From assembly GCA_018672825.1 (NCBI GenBank), contig JABHUE010000063.1, forward strand, positions 46,387 through 110,386: a stretch of DNA of 64,000 bases, read 5' to 3'. The position numbers and the translations under genes were made by a program. The DNA comes from Pseudomonadota bacterium (GTDB lineage: Bacteria; Pseudomonadota; Gammaproteobacteria; Arenicellales; UBA868). Shown here piece by piece: positions 1 through 10,948 of this stretch. Below the pieces are notes generated by a model. The model did not search any database and was not told the DNA's origin. It worked only from the letters and a program-made list of their open reading frames with translations. The stretch's first letter is position 1; every line of letters begins with the position of its first letter.

Positions 1-1399
1 GCCGATCCTCAATCAGAACATTCAACGCCTCAAGCTCCTGGCGAATCGCATCGGCTCGATCAAAATCACGAGACAATCGCGCCGCTTGCCGTTGCTGCAC
101 CAAGGACTCAATGAGACTCGAATCTCCCTCAGGGCTCAAGGAATAATTCGAGCCAGAGATTCCGAGGAAAGCTGCCGGATTTAGATAAAGCAGGCCCAAA
201 ATATCAGCCAGGCGCTTCAATTCGGCGCCGTACGCTGCCGCCAATGAACTTTTCCCCTGGTCAATTGCTCGATTTATCTCTTTCGCAATATCGAAAAGCA
301 CGGCAATTGCCGATGGGGTATTAAAGTCGTCATCCAGCGCCCGATCAAATGCCAGAGAAAACTGATCATTAATGAGTAGCGTCGTCGGTAAATCTCCAGT
401 CACAGACTTTTGTAATGCGGAGTACAGTCGTTCTAGCCCGGAGCGAGCCTGATCAAGGCCGCTATCAGAAAAATTAAGCGGGCTCCGGTAATGACTGAGG
501 AGCATAAGAAACCTAACCACTTCACCCGCTCTTTCCGGACTTTGATCATTTTTGAGTATCTCTCGGATAGTAAAAAAATTACCTAATGACTTCGACATCT
601 TTTCATGATCGATCTGAACGAAACCGTTATGCATCCAAAAATTGACAAACTTTTTTCCTGTCGCGCCCTCCGTCTGAGCGATCTCATTTTCGTGATGCGG
701 AAAACGCAAATCCATTCCACCACCATGAATATCAAAACTATCCCCTAAACATCGGGTCGACATCGCCGAACACTCTATATGCCATCCCGGTCGTCCATCA
801 CCCCAAGGAGACGGCCAGGCCGGTTCCCCGGCTTTCGCCGACTTCCAGAGAACAAAATCAAGCGGGTCATCCTTCGCCATGTCTTTATCAATTCGCGCAC
901 CGGATAACAATTCATCAATCGAGCGGCCAGAGAGCAAACCGTATCCTGGAAACTGTCGAACACGAAAGAAAACGTCACCGTTTTTTCCTTGATAAGCAAG
1001 GTCTCGTGCCTGCAGAGTTTCAATCATCGAGATAATTTCTGTAATGTGTCCGGTTGCTCTCGGCTCCTCATCAGGCGGCATCACGTTGAGTACTGCCTCA
1101 TCCTCATGCATTGCGGAAATAAATCTTTCGGTTAAAGAATCAAGTGGTTCGCCTATTTCAGTCGCACGGGCAATGATCTTGTCGTCGATATCTGTGATAT
1201 TTCTGATGTATTTAACATCGAAACCCTTGGCTCTAAGGACCCGCACAACCATATCGAAAACAACAAGGACGCGAGCGTGGCCAATATGACAAAAATCATA
1301 TACTGTCATTCCACACACATATATGCCGACTTTTCCGGGCTCTTTGGGTTCAAAAAGCTCTTTATCTCGGCTTAAACTATTGTAAATTTGAATAGACAT
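1..1399 (-). CDS. cysS: Cysteinyl-tRNA synthetase, C-terminus cut by window edge
   Basis: Class I aminoacyl-tRNA synthetase that charges tRNA-Cys with cysteine in the cytoplasm. Reading the minus strand from an ATG at 1397-1399 gives [18 protein letters not shown]. The HIGH signature is HIGH at residues 38-41, preceded by the zinc-ligand Cys29. The KMSKS loop falls at residues 267-271, almost the same position as in E. coli CysS. ECSAM and HHENE, both typical of CysS, lie between them. About 466 codons are visible with no stop; the family is about 460 residues, so only a short tail is missing. It diverges from lpxH across about 106 bases. Identification is certain; only the C-terminal end is outside the window. 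Confidence 0.96.
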   Translation of the reverse strand, partial: MSIQIYNSLSRDKELFEPKEPGKVGIYVCGMTVYDFCHIGHARVLVVFDMVVRVLRAKGFDVKYIRNITDIDDKIIARATEIGEPLDSLTERFISAMHEDEAVLNVMPPDEEPRATGHITEIISMIETLQARDLAYQGKNGDVFFRVRQFPGYGLLSGRSIDELLSGARIDKDMAKDDPLDFVLWKSAKAGEPAWPSPWGDGRPGWHIECSAMSTRCLGDSFDIHGGGMDLRFPHHENEIAQTEGATGKKFVNFWMHNGFVQIDHEKMSKSLGNFFTIREILKNDQSPERAGEVVRFLMLLSHYRSPLNFSDSGLDQARSGLERLYSALQKSVTGDLPTTLLINDQFSLAFDRALDDDFNTPSAIAVLFDIAKEINRAIDQGKSSLAAAYGAELKRLADILGLLYLNPAAFLGISGSNYSLSPEGDSSLIESLVQQRQAARLSRDFDRADAIRQELEALNVLIEDR

Positions 1400-1505
1400 A
1401 AAAATGGCCACGCGAAGCGGTAGCGAATGTTACCGAAATGACTGAGTTAATCCAAATTTTTCTCTGATCGCTGTCTTGCCTAACTGAATCAAAAACTAAC
1501 ATTAC

Positions 1506-2243
1506 ATGATTTATCTGATATCCGATCTTCATCTCAGCGCGACTGAGACCGACATTTTTCGTCGTTTCGAGCAATTCACCGCTCGGTTGGTTCCGGGAGA
1601 TCAACTCTATATTTTGGGAGATCTTTTTGAATACTGGCTCGGAGACGACGCCGTCTTTTTTTTAGGTCATGAGAATACTTTTAACCTTCTCCGGATATTG
1701 ACCGAAAAGCAAGTCAAAATCTTCTTTATGGCGGGTAACCGCGATTTTTTAGTGGGTCAAACTTTTTCCAAAGAGTGTGGAGTGACCTTACTCACCCAAG
1801 AGCATATTTTAGAAATCGACTCTAGAAAATTACTATTAATGCACGGCGACAGTCTGTGCACGGACGACGCCCCCCACCAAGCTTTTCGCTCAATGGTTTT
1901 GGATGACACGTGGCAAAAGGGATTTTTAAGTAAAAGTATTGCCGAGCGTGATCAGTTAGCACGGTTGGCTAGGTACCGTAGTGATGACACAAAGACTGGC
2001 AAATCGATGGAAATCATGGACGTTACTGACTCTGCGGTGTCCGCAATAGTGGAGAAACACTCGGTCCGCTTACTCATTCACGGCCACACTCACCGCCCAG
2101 CAATTCACTCGATCAATTGCCAGTTACCAAACTGTCACCGTATCGTTTTGGGAGACTGGGCGTCCTGCGAAAGTTGGATCACACTGACAAAGGATGAAAT
2201 TTTGCTTCACCATCACGGAATCACGGATCAACTCATACTTTAG
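1506..2243 (+). CDS. lpxH: UDP-2,3-diacylglucosamine diphosphatase
   Basis: Hydrolyses UDP-2,3-diacylglucosamine to lipid X and UMP, the fourth step of lipid A synthesis, at the inner face of the inner membrane. The 245-residue protein has the metallophosphoesterase ligand set: D7 and H9 (DLH), D39 (GDLFEYW), N78 (GNRDF), H113 (HGDS) and H192/H194/H196 (HGHTH). Length matches the LpxH family (about 240). No clear Shine-Dalgarno precedes the ATG, but no other start fits better because the DLH motif begins at residue 7. Its TAG stop overlaps the TAA stop of convergent purF in the tetranucleotide TTAG. In E. coli lpxH also lies near cysS. Confidence 0.95.
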   Translation: MIYLISDLHLSATETDIFRRFEQFTARLVPGDQLYILGDLFEYWLGDDAVFFLGHENTFNLLRILTEKQVKIFFMAGNRDFLVGQTFSKECGVTLLTQEHILEIDSRKLLLMHGDSLCTDDAPHQAFRSMVLDDTWQKGFLSKSIAERDQLARLARYRSDDTKTGKSMEIMDVTDSAVSAIVEKHSVRLLIHGHTHRPAIHSINCQLPNCHRIVLGDWASCESWITLTKDEILLHHHGITDQLIL

Positions 2244-3757
2244 TGGTAAGAGTTGATCTCGGCAAAATCAAGAGTTTCCGAAGACTGTCGCTTAACATCA
2301 TCGCCGCGTTCACCGGCGTTTTGACTCAAAAATTTTTCAGTCACATCACCCGTGACATATTGCCCGTCAAAACACGAGGCATCTACAGTATGGATTTTAG
2401 AGTTTCCTTCCCGAACCGCTGAAATCAAATCTTCCAAACGCTGGAAAATGAGTCGATCAGCTCCAATAAACTTACAGATTTCCTCTTCCGTTCGGCCACT
2501 AGCGACGAGTTCAGAAGGTGCAGGCATATCAATCCCGTAAACATTTGCATAACGAACCGGCGGTGCTGCTGATGCGAAATACACTTTTTTTGCGCCAGCT
2601 TCCCGCGCCATCTGAATTATCTGTTTGGAAGTAGTTCCTCGAACAATAGAATCGTCAACCAGGAGTACGTTCTTACCTCGAAATTCGAGGTCAATAGCGT
2701 TTAGTTTCTGCCTAACTGATTTTTGCCGCTCCGCCTGTCCTGGCATAATGAAGGTTCGACCGATATAGCGATTCTTGATAAACCCTTCTCGGTACTTAAG
2801 CCCCATCAAGTTGGCAAGCTGCAGCGCAGAGGTCCGACTGGTATCCGGAATTGGGATGACAACATCCACATCGTGATCATTCCATTCGCTTATTATCTGT
2901 TCGGCGAGTTTCTCACCCATCCGCAGTCGACTCTTATAGACCGCAACCTCATCGATAATTGAATCTGGCCGGGCAAGATAGACGTACTCAAAAAGACAAG
3001 GTGTCAGCCGGGTATTAGGCGCGCAAATTCGACGCTCGATCTGCCCATTGGTTGAAATAAAAACGCCCTCGCCCGGCGCGATATCCCCGATCAGTTGGTA
3101 GTTAAGCAAATCCATCGCGACGCTCTCAGAAGCAACCATGACAGACTGTCCCTGTTCGTCAGATCGTGTCCCGATAACGAGCGGACGAATTCCGCACGGG
3201 TCTCGAAAGGCAACCAGTCCATATCCTACAATCATCGCCACTACTGCATAGGCCCCTTTGCACCGCTGATGCAATCGGGCCACTGCGTCAAAAATATCAT
3301 CCGCTTGAAGTGTCCCGCCCTTCTCTCGGGCAGAAACCATTAACTCATGGGCAAACACGTTAAGCAGTACTTCTGAATCAGAGCCTGTGTTGAGTTGACG
3401 AAGGTCTCCTTGGAACAATTCCTGGCTCAACGCTTCTGCGTTAATTAAATTACCGTTGTGCCCCAACGCGACCCCGAATGGGGAGTTCACGTAAAAAGGT
3501 TGGGCTTCTGAGCGATTCTCCCCACCCGCGGTGGGATAGCGGGCGTGACCAATTCCCATATGCCCTCGTAGCTGAAGCATGTGACGCGCTGCGAATACAT
3601 CTCGCACGAGGCCGCTGTCTTTTCTCAAAAAGACCCTCCCCTCCTCACACGTCATTATTCCCGCCGCGTCTTGGCCCCGATGCTGAACGACTGTCAACGC
3701 GTCATAGATTTCTTGATTAACCGGTGCATGTCCGACAATTCCAACGACTCCACACAT
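2240..3757 (-). CDS. purF: Amidophosphoribosyltransferase
   Basis: First committed enzyme of purine synthesis: PRPP plus glutamine gives phosphoribosylamine. It starts MCGVVGIVG, so Cys2 is exposed as the N-terminal nucleophile of the glutaminase domain after Met removal. This is the form without a propeptide, as in enterobacteria. The phosphoribosyltransferase domain has the PRPP loop [14 protein letters not shown] at about residues 362-375. Length of 505 residues is normal for the family. It is the last gene of the folC-dedD-cvpA-purF run, the usual gammaproteobacterial order. Its stop overlaps that of lpxH. Confidence 0.97.
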   Translation of the reverse strand: MCGVVGIVGHAPVNQEIYDALTVVQHRGQDAAGIMTCEEGRVFLRKDSGLVRDVFAARHMLQLRGHMGIGHARYPTAGGENRSEAQPFYVNSPFGVALGHNGNLINAEALSQELFQGDLRQLNTGSDSEVLLNVFAHELMVSAREKGGTLQADDIFDAVARLHQRCKGAYAVVAMIVGYGLVAFRDPCGIRPLVIGTRSDEQGQSVMVASESVAMDLLNYQLIGDIAPGEGVFISTNGQIERRICAPNTRLTPCLFEYVYLARPDSIIDEVAVYKSRLRMGEKLAEQIISEWNDHDVDVVIPIPDTSRTSALQLANLMGLKYREGFIKNRYIGRTFIMPGQAERQKSVRQKLNAIDLEFRGKNVLLVDDSIVRGTTSKQIIQMAREAGAKKVYFASAAPPVRYANVYGIDMPAPSELVASGRTEEEICKFIGADRLIFQRLEDLISAVREGNSKIHTVDASCFDGQYVTGDVTEKFLSQNAGERGDDVKRQSSETLDFAEINSYH

Positions 3758-3795
3758 ATTAGCGAGCTCCGATGATGGCTTCGATTAAATCGGGA

Positions 3796-4347
3796 TTAAA
3801 GGTCCTGATCACTTTCGCTTTCATCGACCTTGGTCGACACGGCGTCCTTCGAAAGAGAATCACTGACCTTTAACGAAAAACTATTTACCAAAGGATTAAA
3901 GTAGGGGATTAACTGCGCCCGAATATACCAATCCTGTTCCGGGATCGCGGTTAGTCGGAACGCTATCAGCAAGAATGTGATAACCGCGACCCCTCGCGCG
4001 ACTCCGAAAATCCCGCCAAAAAATCGATCTGCGAGACTCAAGCCCGCTTTTTTGAAAGCTCGGTTAAGAAGACTGCTCAACAGCGTCAGCGCGATCAAGA
4101 CACCGGCAAAAACAACTACCGAGCCAATCACCGCTGAGAGCGTTGGATTTTTTATCACAGAATCTAGAGAGTCGCCCAAAATCAGACCGTATCGATAGGA
4201 GAGCCAAGCCGCTAATATCCACGAGACAAGCGATAACACCTCTCTAATGAGTCCGCGAACGATTCCTAGAATCAGCGAGGACAGAATCAAAAGCCCGAGA
4301 GCGAGATCTGCCGGGGACATCGCAGTCAACTGATTAAAAATTTCCAT
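3796..4347 (-). CDS. cvpA: CvpA family inner-membrane protein
   Basis: Small integral membrane protein of the CvpA family, 183 residues. The name comes from a role in colicin V production in E. coli; its general function is not settled. Four hydrophobic stretches are visible, beginning at about residues 13, 37, 63 and 103. The characteristic glycine-rich FFGGIFGVARG segment precedes the last one. The tail (from about residue 145) is charged and probably cytoplasmic. It sits between dedD (27-base gap) and purF (38-base gap) as in E. coli and Pseudomonas, which supports the call as much as the sequence does. Confidence 0.88.
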   Translation of the reverse strand: MEIFNQLTAMSPADLALGLLILSSLILGIVRGLIREVLSLVSWILAAWLSYRYGLILGDSLDSVIKNPTLSAVIGSVVVFAGVLIALTLLSSLLNRAFKKAGLSLADRFFGGIFGVARGVAVITFLLIAFRLTAIPEQDWYIRAQLIPYFNPLVNSFSLKVSDSLSKDAVSTKVDESESDQDL

Positions 4348-4374
4348 ATTGGGTCCCGGAAAAAACCAAAAGGC

Positions 4375-4995
4375 TTAACCCTCTTCTGGAGTCACAACCG
4401 TCGGCTCGCCTGTTATCAGAACCGCCTTGCCACTCTCTCGTTCAGCGGCTTCTTTCGTTTCGAATGGCCCTAATAACAGTCGCCAGACTGGCTTTTCCCC
4501 GATAACAATCTTCTCACGGCGCGCGGGCATATTATTTTCGGCTAAACGGGTTTCCAGCATTTTTAAATTCTCCTCGTCTTGGAACGCGCCAATTTGCACT
4601 AGCCAGCCGGGGTTGACCAGAACAACACTTTTATCCGTGTCTACTTCCTCGGGAGAAGCGCTAGGGTCATTGTTTTGATAAAGCGCTTTTTGCTCGATTG
4701 TCGTCTCTGAAACTCCCTTTTCTGAGTCCTGATCGGCCATGCCGTCTGAATTCACAGTCTGCTTCGCTGGCGACTCAGCTACGTTTGTTACGTCGGGGGC
4801 AAGTTCGCCGCCCCCGATAGTTGAAACAAATTGATCCGTAGGTCCAAAGCCTGGATCTTTTCCCGGGAGTTGGCGTGGCACGCCATTTCCACCCCCTAAC
4901 AACCACGGCAGAACAAGTATTGGCAAAACCAACAGGATAAAAGCTCCCATCAGCCGATGCTTAAGATTTACAGGAGAATTGCCTGACTCATCCAT
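4375..4995 (-). CDS. dedD: SPOR-domain cell-division protein, DedD-like
   Basis: Membrane-anchored periplasmic protein. A short cytoplasmic N-terminus is followed by one transmembrane helix at about residues 14-34 (LMGAFILLVLPILVLPWLL), then a low-complexity periplasmic linker. A C-terminal SPOR domain covers about residues 129-205 (WLVQIGAFQDEENLKMLETR ... WRLLLGPFETKEAAE). SPOR domains bind denuded septal peptidoglycan, which in E. coli places DedD at the division site. Length of 206 is close to E. coli DedD (220). The start overlaps the folC stop as TAATG, implying translational coupling. Confidence 0.88.
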   Translation of the reverse strand: MDESGNSPVNLKHRLMGAFILLVLPILVLPWLLGGGNGVPRQLPGKDPGFGPTDQFVSTIGGGELAPDVTNVAESPAKQTVNSDGMADQDSEKGVSETTIEQKALYQNNDPSASPEEVDTDKSVVLVNPGWLVQIGAFQDEENLKMLETRLAENNMPARREKIVIGEKPVWRLLLGPFETKEAAERESGKAVLITGEPTVVTPEEG

Positions 4996-6290
4996 TAAGA
5001 AAAAATTCTCTTGGCGTGCACATCCAGTATATCACCGACCAAATAAAACGAACCGAAAGCGACTATCCTATCTCCCGGTTCCGACGCCTCTAGTGCCTGG
5101 AAAAAAACGCTTGAAGGATTCTTTTGGCCCGCGGTCTCAGCCACATTAAGCGCCGGACATTTACCCTTGAGTTCCTGAATGGATATGGCGCGCGGCTCAT
5201 TGAGCTCGGCAAGGAACCATTCATCAATTTGATTGTCTATCAGACTGATACACTGTCCAATATCCTTATCACCGAGCATTGCGAACACACCGCGTGTTTT
5301 TCCCTTTACGGATTCTTGTGCCAGTTCAGTTGCGAGACCTTCGATCGCTTGAATATTGTGACCCACATCCAGCCACAGACTCACCTCTCCTTCGATATGC
5401 TGTCGTCGGCCTGGTGTAATTGCAGCCAGCAAAGCATCGAGATCTTTGACTTCAATCGGCAGTCTGTCCTGCAGCGCATATACCGAAGCTAGGGCGCCTG
5501 ATAAATTTCTAGCCCTAATCAAGCTACCGGTCGAGATCTGAACCTCCTCTGGTAGTCCAACTCCGAATGTCGCATCGCGAAAATGACGCCAATGCCAAAC
5601 ATTCTGGCCCGACAACTTTACTTCAAAGTTTTTATAATGCTGTTGCGCCTCACACTGGAGAATAGTCAAGCGACTAATAACGCTAGACGGCGGATCCGGA
5701 TCGGCTACCACCACTTTACCGCGATATCTAAATATACCGGCCTTTTCGGCACCAATCTTCTCGCGCGTACTTCCCAGCCAAGCCTGATGATCGATATCGA
5801 TCGTGCAAAGAATTGCGAGGTCTGGATTAAGCAGGTTAACCGCATCAAGTCGCCCGCCCATTCCGACCTCCAAAATCGCAACATCGATTCTCAGGTGCGA
5901 AAATATATAAAAAGCGGCGAGGGTTCCAAACTCAAAATAAGTCAGTGGAATATTCCCCCGCGCGTTGTCCACAGCCGAAAACGCTTCGCACAATAGTTCG
6001 GGACTGACATCCAGCCCTGAAAGACGAATCCGTTCACAGTACTTGATCAGATGTGGTGAGGTGTAGCAGCCAACGTTATACCCTGCAGAACGATAAGTGG
6101 CCTCAATCATCGAAACCGTTGTCCCTTTACCATTGGTGCCCCCAACGGTAATGACGACTTCCGGCGTTTTGAGTTTCAACAGGTGAAGGACGCGCCGCGG
6201 GCGATCCAAACTAAGGTCGATCGTCCGAAAATGAATTGACTCGATATAAGAGAGCCAATTTTCGAGGCCTGCTGAAGTTCTTGACTCCAT
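4995..6290 (-). CDS. folC: Folylpolyglutamate synthase / dihydrofolate synthase
   Basis: Mur-ligase-family enzyme that adds glutamate to dihydropteroate and then to folates. The P-loop GGTNGKGT is at residues 50-57. The family signature ILEVGMGGRLDAVN lies near residue 140, and a C-terminal domain contains LDVGHN. Length of 431 residues is normal (E. coli 422). It lies between accD and dedD in the conserved accD-folC-dedD-cvpA order and is coupled to dedD by TAATG. Its product supports one-carbon metabolism, including the folate-linked oxidase encoded later in the window, though there is no specific link. Confidence 0.95.
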   Translation of the reverse strand: MESRTSAGLENWLSYIESIHFRTIDLSLDRPRRVLHLLKLKTPEVVITVGGTNGKGTTVSMIEATYRSAGYNVGCYTSPHLIKYCERIRLSGLDVSPELLCEAFSAVDNARGNIPLTYFEFGTLAAFYIFSHLRIDVAILEVGMGGRLDAVNLLNPDLAILCTIDIDHQAWLGSTREKIGAEKAGIFRYRGKVVVADPDPPSSVISRLTILQCEAQQHYKNFEVKLSGQNVWHWRHFRDATFGVGLPEEVQISTGSLIRARNLSGALASVYALQDRLPIEVKDLDALLAAITPGRRQHIEGEVSLWLDVGHNIQAIEGLATELAQESVKGKTRGVFAMLGDKDIGQCISLIDNQIDEWFLAELNEPRAISIQELKGKCPALNVAETAGQKNPSSVFFQALEASEPGDRIVAFGSFYLVGDILDVHAKRIFS

Positions 6291-6315
6291 TAAATTAAAA
6301 CAACGATCTCAGTTG

Positions 6316-7221
6316 CTAGATAACTTGATCAGGAATTAAAAGCTCAGCGTCAATCGCACGTACGGGTCCAAATCCCATCGTTTCCGCGGCCTCGGCGATA
6401 ACCTCGCGAAGCTCTCCACGACTGACCACCATATCAATAGCGCCGTGCTCGAGAAGAAACTCTGAACGTTGAAACCCTTCCGGTAATTTTTCTCGTACGG
6501 TTTGCTCAATTACACGGGGACCGGCGAAGCCAATGAGCGCATTGGGCTCCGCAATAATCAAATCACCGAGCATCGCGAGGCTCGCGGATACACCCCCCAT
6601 CGTTGGATCAGTCAAAACAGAAATATAAGGAATGCCGTGGGCTGAGAGATTATTAAGTGCTGAAGTCGTCTTCGCCATCTGCATTAATGAGAACAATCCT
6701 TCCTGCATTCGAGCGCCGCCACTTGCAGAGAAACAAACCAGAGGGTTCTGATGCGCAAACGCATCATCGGCCGCCCGAACGAATTTCTCGCCCACTACTG
6801 ATCCCATAGACCCGCCCATAAATCGAAATTCGAAAGCGACTGCGGTAAAAGGAGCGCCGTGGACCGAGCCCCGCCCCGCTACCAATGCCTCTTTTTCTTC
6901 GGACTCCTTTATCGCTTCGGACAGTCGCTCCCGATATCGGCGAGAATCTTTAAAGCCCAGAACATCGACGGCTTTCAAGTCGGCACCAATCTCGTCGAAT
7001 TGGCCGTCATCAAAGAACGCGGCTAATCTTGCTCTGGCTGTAAGACGCAGATGGTGGCCGCACTTGGGACAGACCTGAATGCTGCGGTCTAGATCAGCTC
7101 CATAGAGCACTGAACTGCAGTCGGAGCATTGCCGCCACAGTCCTTGGGGAACACCGCGACGAGTCGCTGCTGAAGCGACATCTTTTATTTTCGGTGGAAT
7201 TAAACGATCAAACCAACTCAT
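6316..7221 (-). CDS. accD: Acetyl-CoA carboxylase carboxyltransferase beta subunit
   Basis: Beta subunit of the carboxyltransferase that transfers CO2 from biotin to acetyl-CoA, the first step of fatty-acid synthesis. The N-terminal zinc ribbon has Cys32, Cys35, Cys51 and Cys54. The crotonase-like carboxyltransferase fold follows, with the conserved [12 protein letters not shown] segment and the [12 protein letters not shown] oxyanion region. Length of 301 matches E. coli AccD (304). Its ATG overlaps the trpF stop (TAATG). The trpF-accD-folC neighbourhood is common in gammaproteobacteria. Confidence 0.97.
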   Translation of the reverse strand: MSWFDRLIPPKIKDVASAATRRGVPQGLWRQCSDCSSVLYGADLDRSIQVCPKCGHHLRLTARARLAAFFDDGQFDEIGADLKAVDVLGFKDSRRYRERLSEAIKESEEKEALVAGRGSVHGAPFTAVAFEFRFMGGSMGSVVGEKFVRAADDAFAHQNPLVCFSASGGARMQEGLFSLMQMAKTTSALNNLSAHGIPYISVLTDPTMGGVSASLAMLGDLIIAEPNALIGFAGPRVIEQTVREKLPEGFQRSEFLLEHGAIDMVVSRGELREVIAEAAETMGFGPVRAIDAELLIPDQVI

Positions 7222-7880
7222 TAATGACTCATCCTTTCTGCCAAGTTATCGTGGCTATTACGATCCCATTCCCGGACCGCACGACAGAACGCCGCTATTT
7301 TTTGAGGATCCTTCACGCCAGGGGTTTTTTCCACCCCGGAGCTCGTATCAACACCCCACGCGTTTGAGACTGACAATGCCATCCCGATGTTGTCAGCCGT
7401 CAAGCCTCCAGCCAAAATAATCGGTGAGGTCAGATTAGCGCGGGCTCGACTCCATTCAAAAGTCTCTCCCGTCCCACCATGGGCATCCGGATTAAAGGTG
7501 TCCAGCAAAAAAGCACCCGCTTTCGGGTGGGTCAACGACTCCATTTCAGGGTCAATCTGGTCCGACATTCTCATCGCCTTAATATAGGGTTTCCCAAATC
7601 CTTCACAAAACTCTGCACTTTCATTGCCGTGAAACTGAAGAATGCTTAAGGGTGCTCGATCTAGCACCGCATTAACTTCTTCCTCTAGTGGGTCAACAAA
7701 TACACCCACGAGATCGACCAACGGTGGTACCTTTTCGGCAATCTCAATCACTTGTTGAATACTAACGAATCTTGAACTTCTTTTATAGAACATAAGCCCT
7801 ATGCCGTCAGCGCCAGCATCAACGACAACGCTGGCATCTTCAGCGTTAGTAATTCCGCAGATTTTAATTCGAGTGCGCAC
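7221..7880 (-). CDS. trpF: Phosphoribosylanthranilate isomerase
   Basis: Isomerises N-(5-phosphoribosyl)anthranilate to CdRP in tryptophan synthesis. A stand-alone TIM barrel of 219 residues, not fused to TrpC. The catalytic cysteine is Cys8 in [11 protein letters not shown]. The catalytic aspartate region is [18 protein letters not shown] near residue 125, and the C-terminal phosphate-binding segment is [12 protein letters not shown]. It lies between truA and accD, separate from trpBA, which run the opposite way just upstream of truA. Confidence 0.96.
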   Translation of the reverse strand: MRTRIKICGITNAEDASVVVDAGADGIGLMFYKRSSRFVSIQQVIEIAEKVPPLVDLVGVFVDPLEEEVNAVLDRAPLSILQFHGNESAEFCEGFGKPYIKAMRMSDQIDPEMESLTHPKAGAFLLDTFNPDAHGGTGETFEWSRARANLTSPIILAGGLTADNIGMALSVSNAWGVDTSSGVEKTPGVKDPQKIAAFCRAVREWDRNSHDNLAERMSH

Positions 7881-7911
7881 TCCGCTATTGTAACGCGTCG
7901 GCCGAAATCAC

Positions 7912-8724
7912 TTACCAAAACTTACAAGCAGGTGGTGGTAACGGGATATCGAAATGAGCCGAATAGCGTACCTCCGATAGGTAAAGGCCATCGGCAGACG
8001 CTGTTACGCCACCCTGTCTTCGATCGCGACTGTCCAACACTTTTTTTGCCCAGGATGTCGGTGCTTCACCCGATCCGATTGCCATCAACACGCCTGCGAT
8101 GTTACGCACCATGTGATGCAGAAAGCCATCGGCGTCAATATCAATCCAAATCCAATCCCCGCGTCGGTTGATTGAAATTTTTTGAACATCACGGACGGGT
8201 TGATGAGACTGACAACGCACCGATCGATACGCCGAGAAATCATGACAACCTACAAGATCGTCTGCGGCTGTAGTCATCAGATTCTCATCAAGATCAAGGT
8301 AGGTCCAGGTTACTTTTCGAGACAAGATCGCTGGGCTCACCTTCCGACAGAAGATAATGTAACGATAGGTTCGCCCAACCACACTAAATCGAGCATGGAA
8401 GTCTAAAGGTACTAATCGCGCCCATGTCACCGCAACACTAGACGGCAGATTCGAATTCACACCTTTAATCCATGAATTGATCTGACGACTCACTTGGGTA
8501 TCAAAATGGACTACTTGACCAGTCGCATGAACACCGGTATCAGTTCTGCCTGCAGTCGTTGTCCGCACCGAATGATTTGCAACAGCGCTAATTGCGGTTT
8601 CCAAAGTCTGTTGGACCGTAGCTACCCCTTTTTGCATCTGCCACCCGCAGAACTCGCTACCGTCATACTCAACACCCAGCGCATATCGGTTCAGTTGTTG
8701 CTGTAGATTTTTCTGATTATCCAT
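7912..8724 (-). CDS. truA: tRNA pseudouridine(38-40) synthase
   Basis: Converts uridines 38-40 in the anticodon arm of many tRNAs to pseudouridine. The nucleophilic aspartate is Asp62 in AGRTDTGVHATGQVVHF, the TruA signature. Length of 270 residues is typical. The C-terminal half has the expected DADGFLHHMVRNIAGVL segment. It precedes trpF in the conserved fimV-truA-trpF order, although here trpBA on the opposite strand separates fimV from truA. It diverges from trpB across 122 bases that contain a 14-base palindrome. Confidence 0.96.
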   Translation of the reverse strand: MDNQKNLQQQLNRYALGVEYDGSEFCGWQMQKGVATVQQTLETAISAVANHSVRTTTAGRTDTGVHATGQVVHFDTQVSRQINSWIKGVNSNLPSSVAVTWARLVPLDFHARFSVVGRTYRYIIFCRKVSPAILSRKVTWTYLDLDENLMTTAADDLVGCHDFSAYRSVRCQSHQPVRDVQKISINRRGDWIWIDIDADGFLHHMVRNIAGVLMAIGSGEAPTSWAKKVLDSRDRRQGGVTASADGLYLSEVRYSAHFDIPLPPPACKFW

Positions 8725-8759
8725 ACGCCGAAAGCTTTTTCATAAGTTGTTGTAGAATT

Positions 8760-8773
8760 TACGGTCGACCGTA
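8760..8773. promoter_or_regulatory. 14-base perfect palindrome between truA and trpB, possible operator
   Basis: TACGGTCGACCGTA reads the same on both strands. It lies two bases after a -10-like TAGAAT at 8753-8758 on the plus strand, so it would cover the start site of a trpBA transcript. No good -35 was found. The position suggests an operator for trpBA or truA, but no known regulator was recognised. The palindrome is a direct observation; the regulatory role is inference. Confidence 0.4.
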
Positions 8774-8846
8774 GTGACTATTTTTCTTAACCGTTCCGAA
8801 GCCATCGATTGGCTCACCCCTTAACCTAGACTCAAAGAAAATCCTT

Positions 8847-10076
8847 ATGTCGTTAAATAATACGAACAACCCCCCGCTTGAATCCTACCGAAGCGGACCA
8901 GATGACCGCGGACATTTTGGTATTTTTGGCGGACGATTTGTTGCCGAAACTTTAATGCCATTGATCCTGGAGTTAGAAGCGGCTTACGCTCAAGCGAAAA
9001 ACTCTACCTCCTTTCAGGCAGACTTTGATTATTATGCGACCCACTATATTGGTCGACCTAGCCCACTTTACTTTGCAGAACGCCTTACAGAGCACCTTGG
9101 CGGAGCAAAGATTTATTTTAAACGAGATGAGCTCAATCATACCGGCGCTCACAAAATTAATAACACGCTTGGACAGATTCTTCTCGCCAAGCAAATGGGG
9201 AAAACACGAATTATTGCCGAAACGGGCGCTGGTCAGCACGGAGTTGCAACTGCGACGGTATGTGCGTTATTCGATTTACCTTGTGTCGTTTACATGGGGG
9301 CAACTGATATTGAACGCCAAGCGCCTAACGTTTTTCGTATGAAGTTACTAGGGGCTGAAGTAATTCCTGTAACAAGTGGCACTGGCACGTTAAAAGACGC
9401 CATGAATGACGCGCTTCGCGATTGGGTGGCAAATGTTGAGAACACCTTCTACATTATTGGCACTGTCGCGGGTCCTCATCCCTACCCGATGATGGTTCGC
9501 GATTTCCAGAGTGTGATTGGAGTGGAGACTCGAGAACAAATAGAGCTAGCGGAAGGACGTCTACCGGATGCGCTGGTTGCCTGCATTGGTGGAGGATCAA
9601 ATGCGATGGGCCTTTTTCATCCATTTTTAGATGAAAAAGTGAGAATTATTGGGGTTGAGGCTGGCGGACTTGGGGTCGATACGGACAAACACGCAGCCTC
9701 TTTAACGGGTGGTAACCCAGGGGTATTGCACGGAAATCGTACCTACTTGCTACAGAATGAAGACGGGCAGATCACTGACGCACACTCAATCTCTGCTGGT
9801 CTTGACTATCCTGGCATTGGGCCGGAGCATGCATGGCTTCACGATCAGGGGAGAGTTGAATATGTCTCCGTAACCGATGAAGAAGCGCTCGAGGCATTCC
9901 AGCTTTGTTGTCGAACCGAAGGGATCATTCCCGCGCTGGAGCCAGCCCATGCTCTTGCTCACGTTGTCAAGCTTGCGCCTGAAATGGATCGAGAACAGAT
10001 TCTTGTGATGAATCTATGCGGTCGCGGTGATAAGGACATTTTCACTATCGCCGAATCCCTCGGAGTAAAAATATGA
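8847..10076 (+). CDS. trpB: Tryptophan synthase beta subunit
   Basis: PLP enzyme that condenses indole with serine to make tryptophan, working in an alpha2-beta2 complex with TrpA. The PLP lysine is K103 in HTGAHKINN. The phosphate-binding GGGSNAMG and the ETGAGQHG loop are present. Length of 409 residues is that of the TrpB1 form. It overlaps trpA by four bases (ATGA), the usual coupling. The trpBA pair is on the plus strand between truA and fimV, where most relatives have these genes co-directional or elsewhere. Confidence 0.98.
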   Translation: MSLNNTNNPPLESYRSGPDDRGHFGIFGGRFVAETLMPLILELEAAYAQAKNSTSFQADFDYYATHYIGRPSPLYFAERLTEHLGGAKIYFKRDELNHTGAHKINNTLGQILLAKQMGKTRIIAETGAGQHGVATATVCALFDLPCVVYMGATDIERQAPNVFRMKLLGAEVIPVTSGTGTLKDAMNDALRDWVANVENTFYIIGTVAGPHPYPMMVRDFQSVIGVETREQIELAEGRLPDALVACIGGGSNAMGLFHPFLDEKVRIIGVEAGGLGVDTDKHAASLTGGNPGVLHGNRTYLLQNEDGQITDAHSISAGLDYPGIGPEHAWLHDQGRVEYVSVTDEEALEAFQLCCRTEGIIPALEPAHALAHVVKLAPEMDREQILVMNLCGRGDKDIFTIAESLGVKI

Positions 10077-10900
10077 GCGACAATAAAGCGGACAGAATCG
10101 CATCGACGTTTAACCGCCTCTCTAAAGACCATAGGGCAGGTCTTGTTACTTTCATCACAGCTGGGGATCCAAACCTTCAAACCAGTCTGGAGATTCTCCA
10201 TCGGCTGCCATCTGCGGGTGCGGACATTATCGAGATCGGGATGCCTTTTTCAGATCCAATGGCCGACGGGCCGGCAATCCAAGCGGCCAGCTTACGATCA
10301 TTGGCGAACGGCGGATCACTTCGCGCAACTCTCGAAATGGTCAGAGCGTTTCGGAAAAAAAATAAAACCACCCCTCTGATTTTGATGGGGTACTTTAATC
10401 CTATCTATCAATATGGCACCACCCAATTCGTTAACGATGCGGCAAGCGCTGGTGTTGATGGTCTGATTATGGTGGACCTACCCCCTGAAGAGGATGACGA
10501 ACTTTGTGATCCCGCTCGAACCGCAGGGCTTCATTGGATTAGACTGGTCACGCCGACAACCAATAAGGACCGTTTAAGCGATGTTCTTGCCAATAGTAGC
10601 GGGTTTGTCTACTACGTCTCGATTGCTGGAATAACGGGTACGCAATCAGCAGGTGCGGCTTCAATAGAAAAAGCAGTCCATCAAATTAAAACGAAATCAG
10701 ATCTTCCCGTAGCCGTTGGCTTTGGCATCAAAACTCGTGAGCAGGTCAAAGAAATTGGAAATATTGCGGAAGGCGTAGTTGTGGGATCCGTGATTGTTAA
10801 CGAAATTGAGCAAAATCTCGACGCAAATGGCCAGCCGAAGGCAGGTCTTGTAGAGAGCGTTATCTCACTGGTCCGGTCTCTCGCCACAGATTCTATTTGA
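10073..10900 (+). CDS. trpA: Tryptophan synthase alpha subunit
   Basis: Cleaves indole-3-glycerol phosphate to indole and glyceraldehyde 3-phosphate and passes indole to TrpB. A TIM barrel of 275 residues. The catalytic Glu54 and Asp65 are in [14 protein letters not shown], equivalent to E49 and D60 of E. coli. The loop-6 region [12 protein letters not shown] and the phosphate-binding [10 protein letters not shown] are both present. It converges on fimV with a 48-base gap that shows no obvious terminator. Confidence 0.97.
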   Translation: MSDNKADRIASTFNRLSKDHRAGLVTFITAGDPNLQTSLEILHRLPSAGADIIEIGMPFSDPMADGPAIQAASLRSLANGGSLRATLEMVRAFRKKNKTTPLILMGYFNPIYQYGTTQFVNDAASAGVDGLIMVDLPPEEDDELCDPARTAGLHWIRLVTPTTNKDRLSDVLANSSGFVYYVSIAGITGTQSAGAASIEKAVHQIKTKSDLPVAVGFGIKTREQVKEIGNIAEGVVVGSVIVNEIEQNLDANGQPKAGLVESVISLVRSLATDSI

Positions 10901-10948
10901 TTTGGAACAGAAACCTAGACCCATCAGTAACCCCGGTACGACGAGCAG

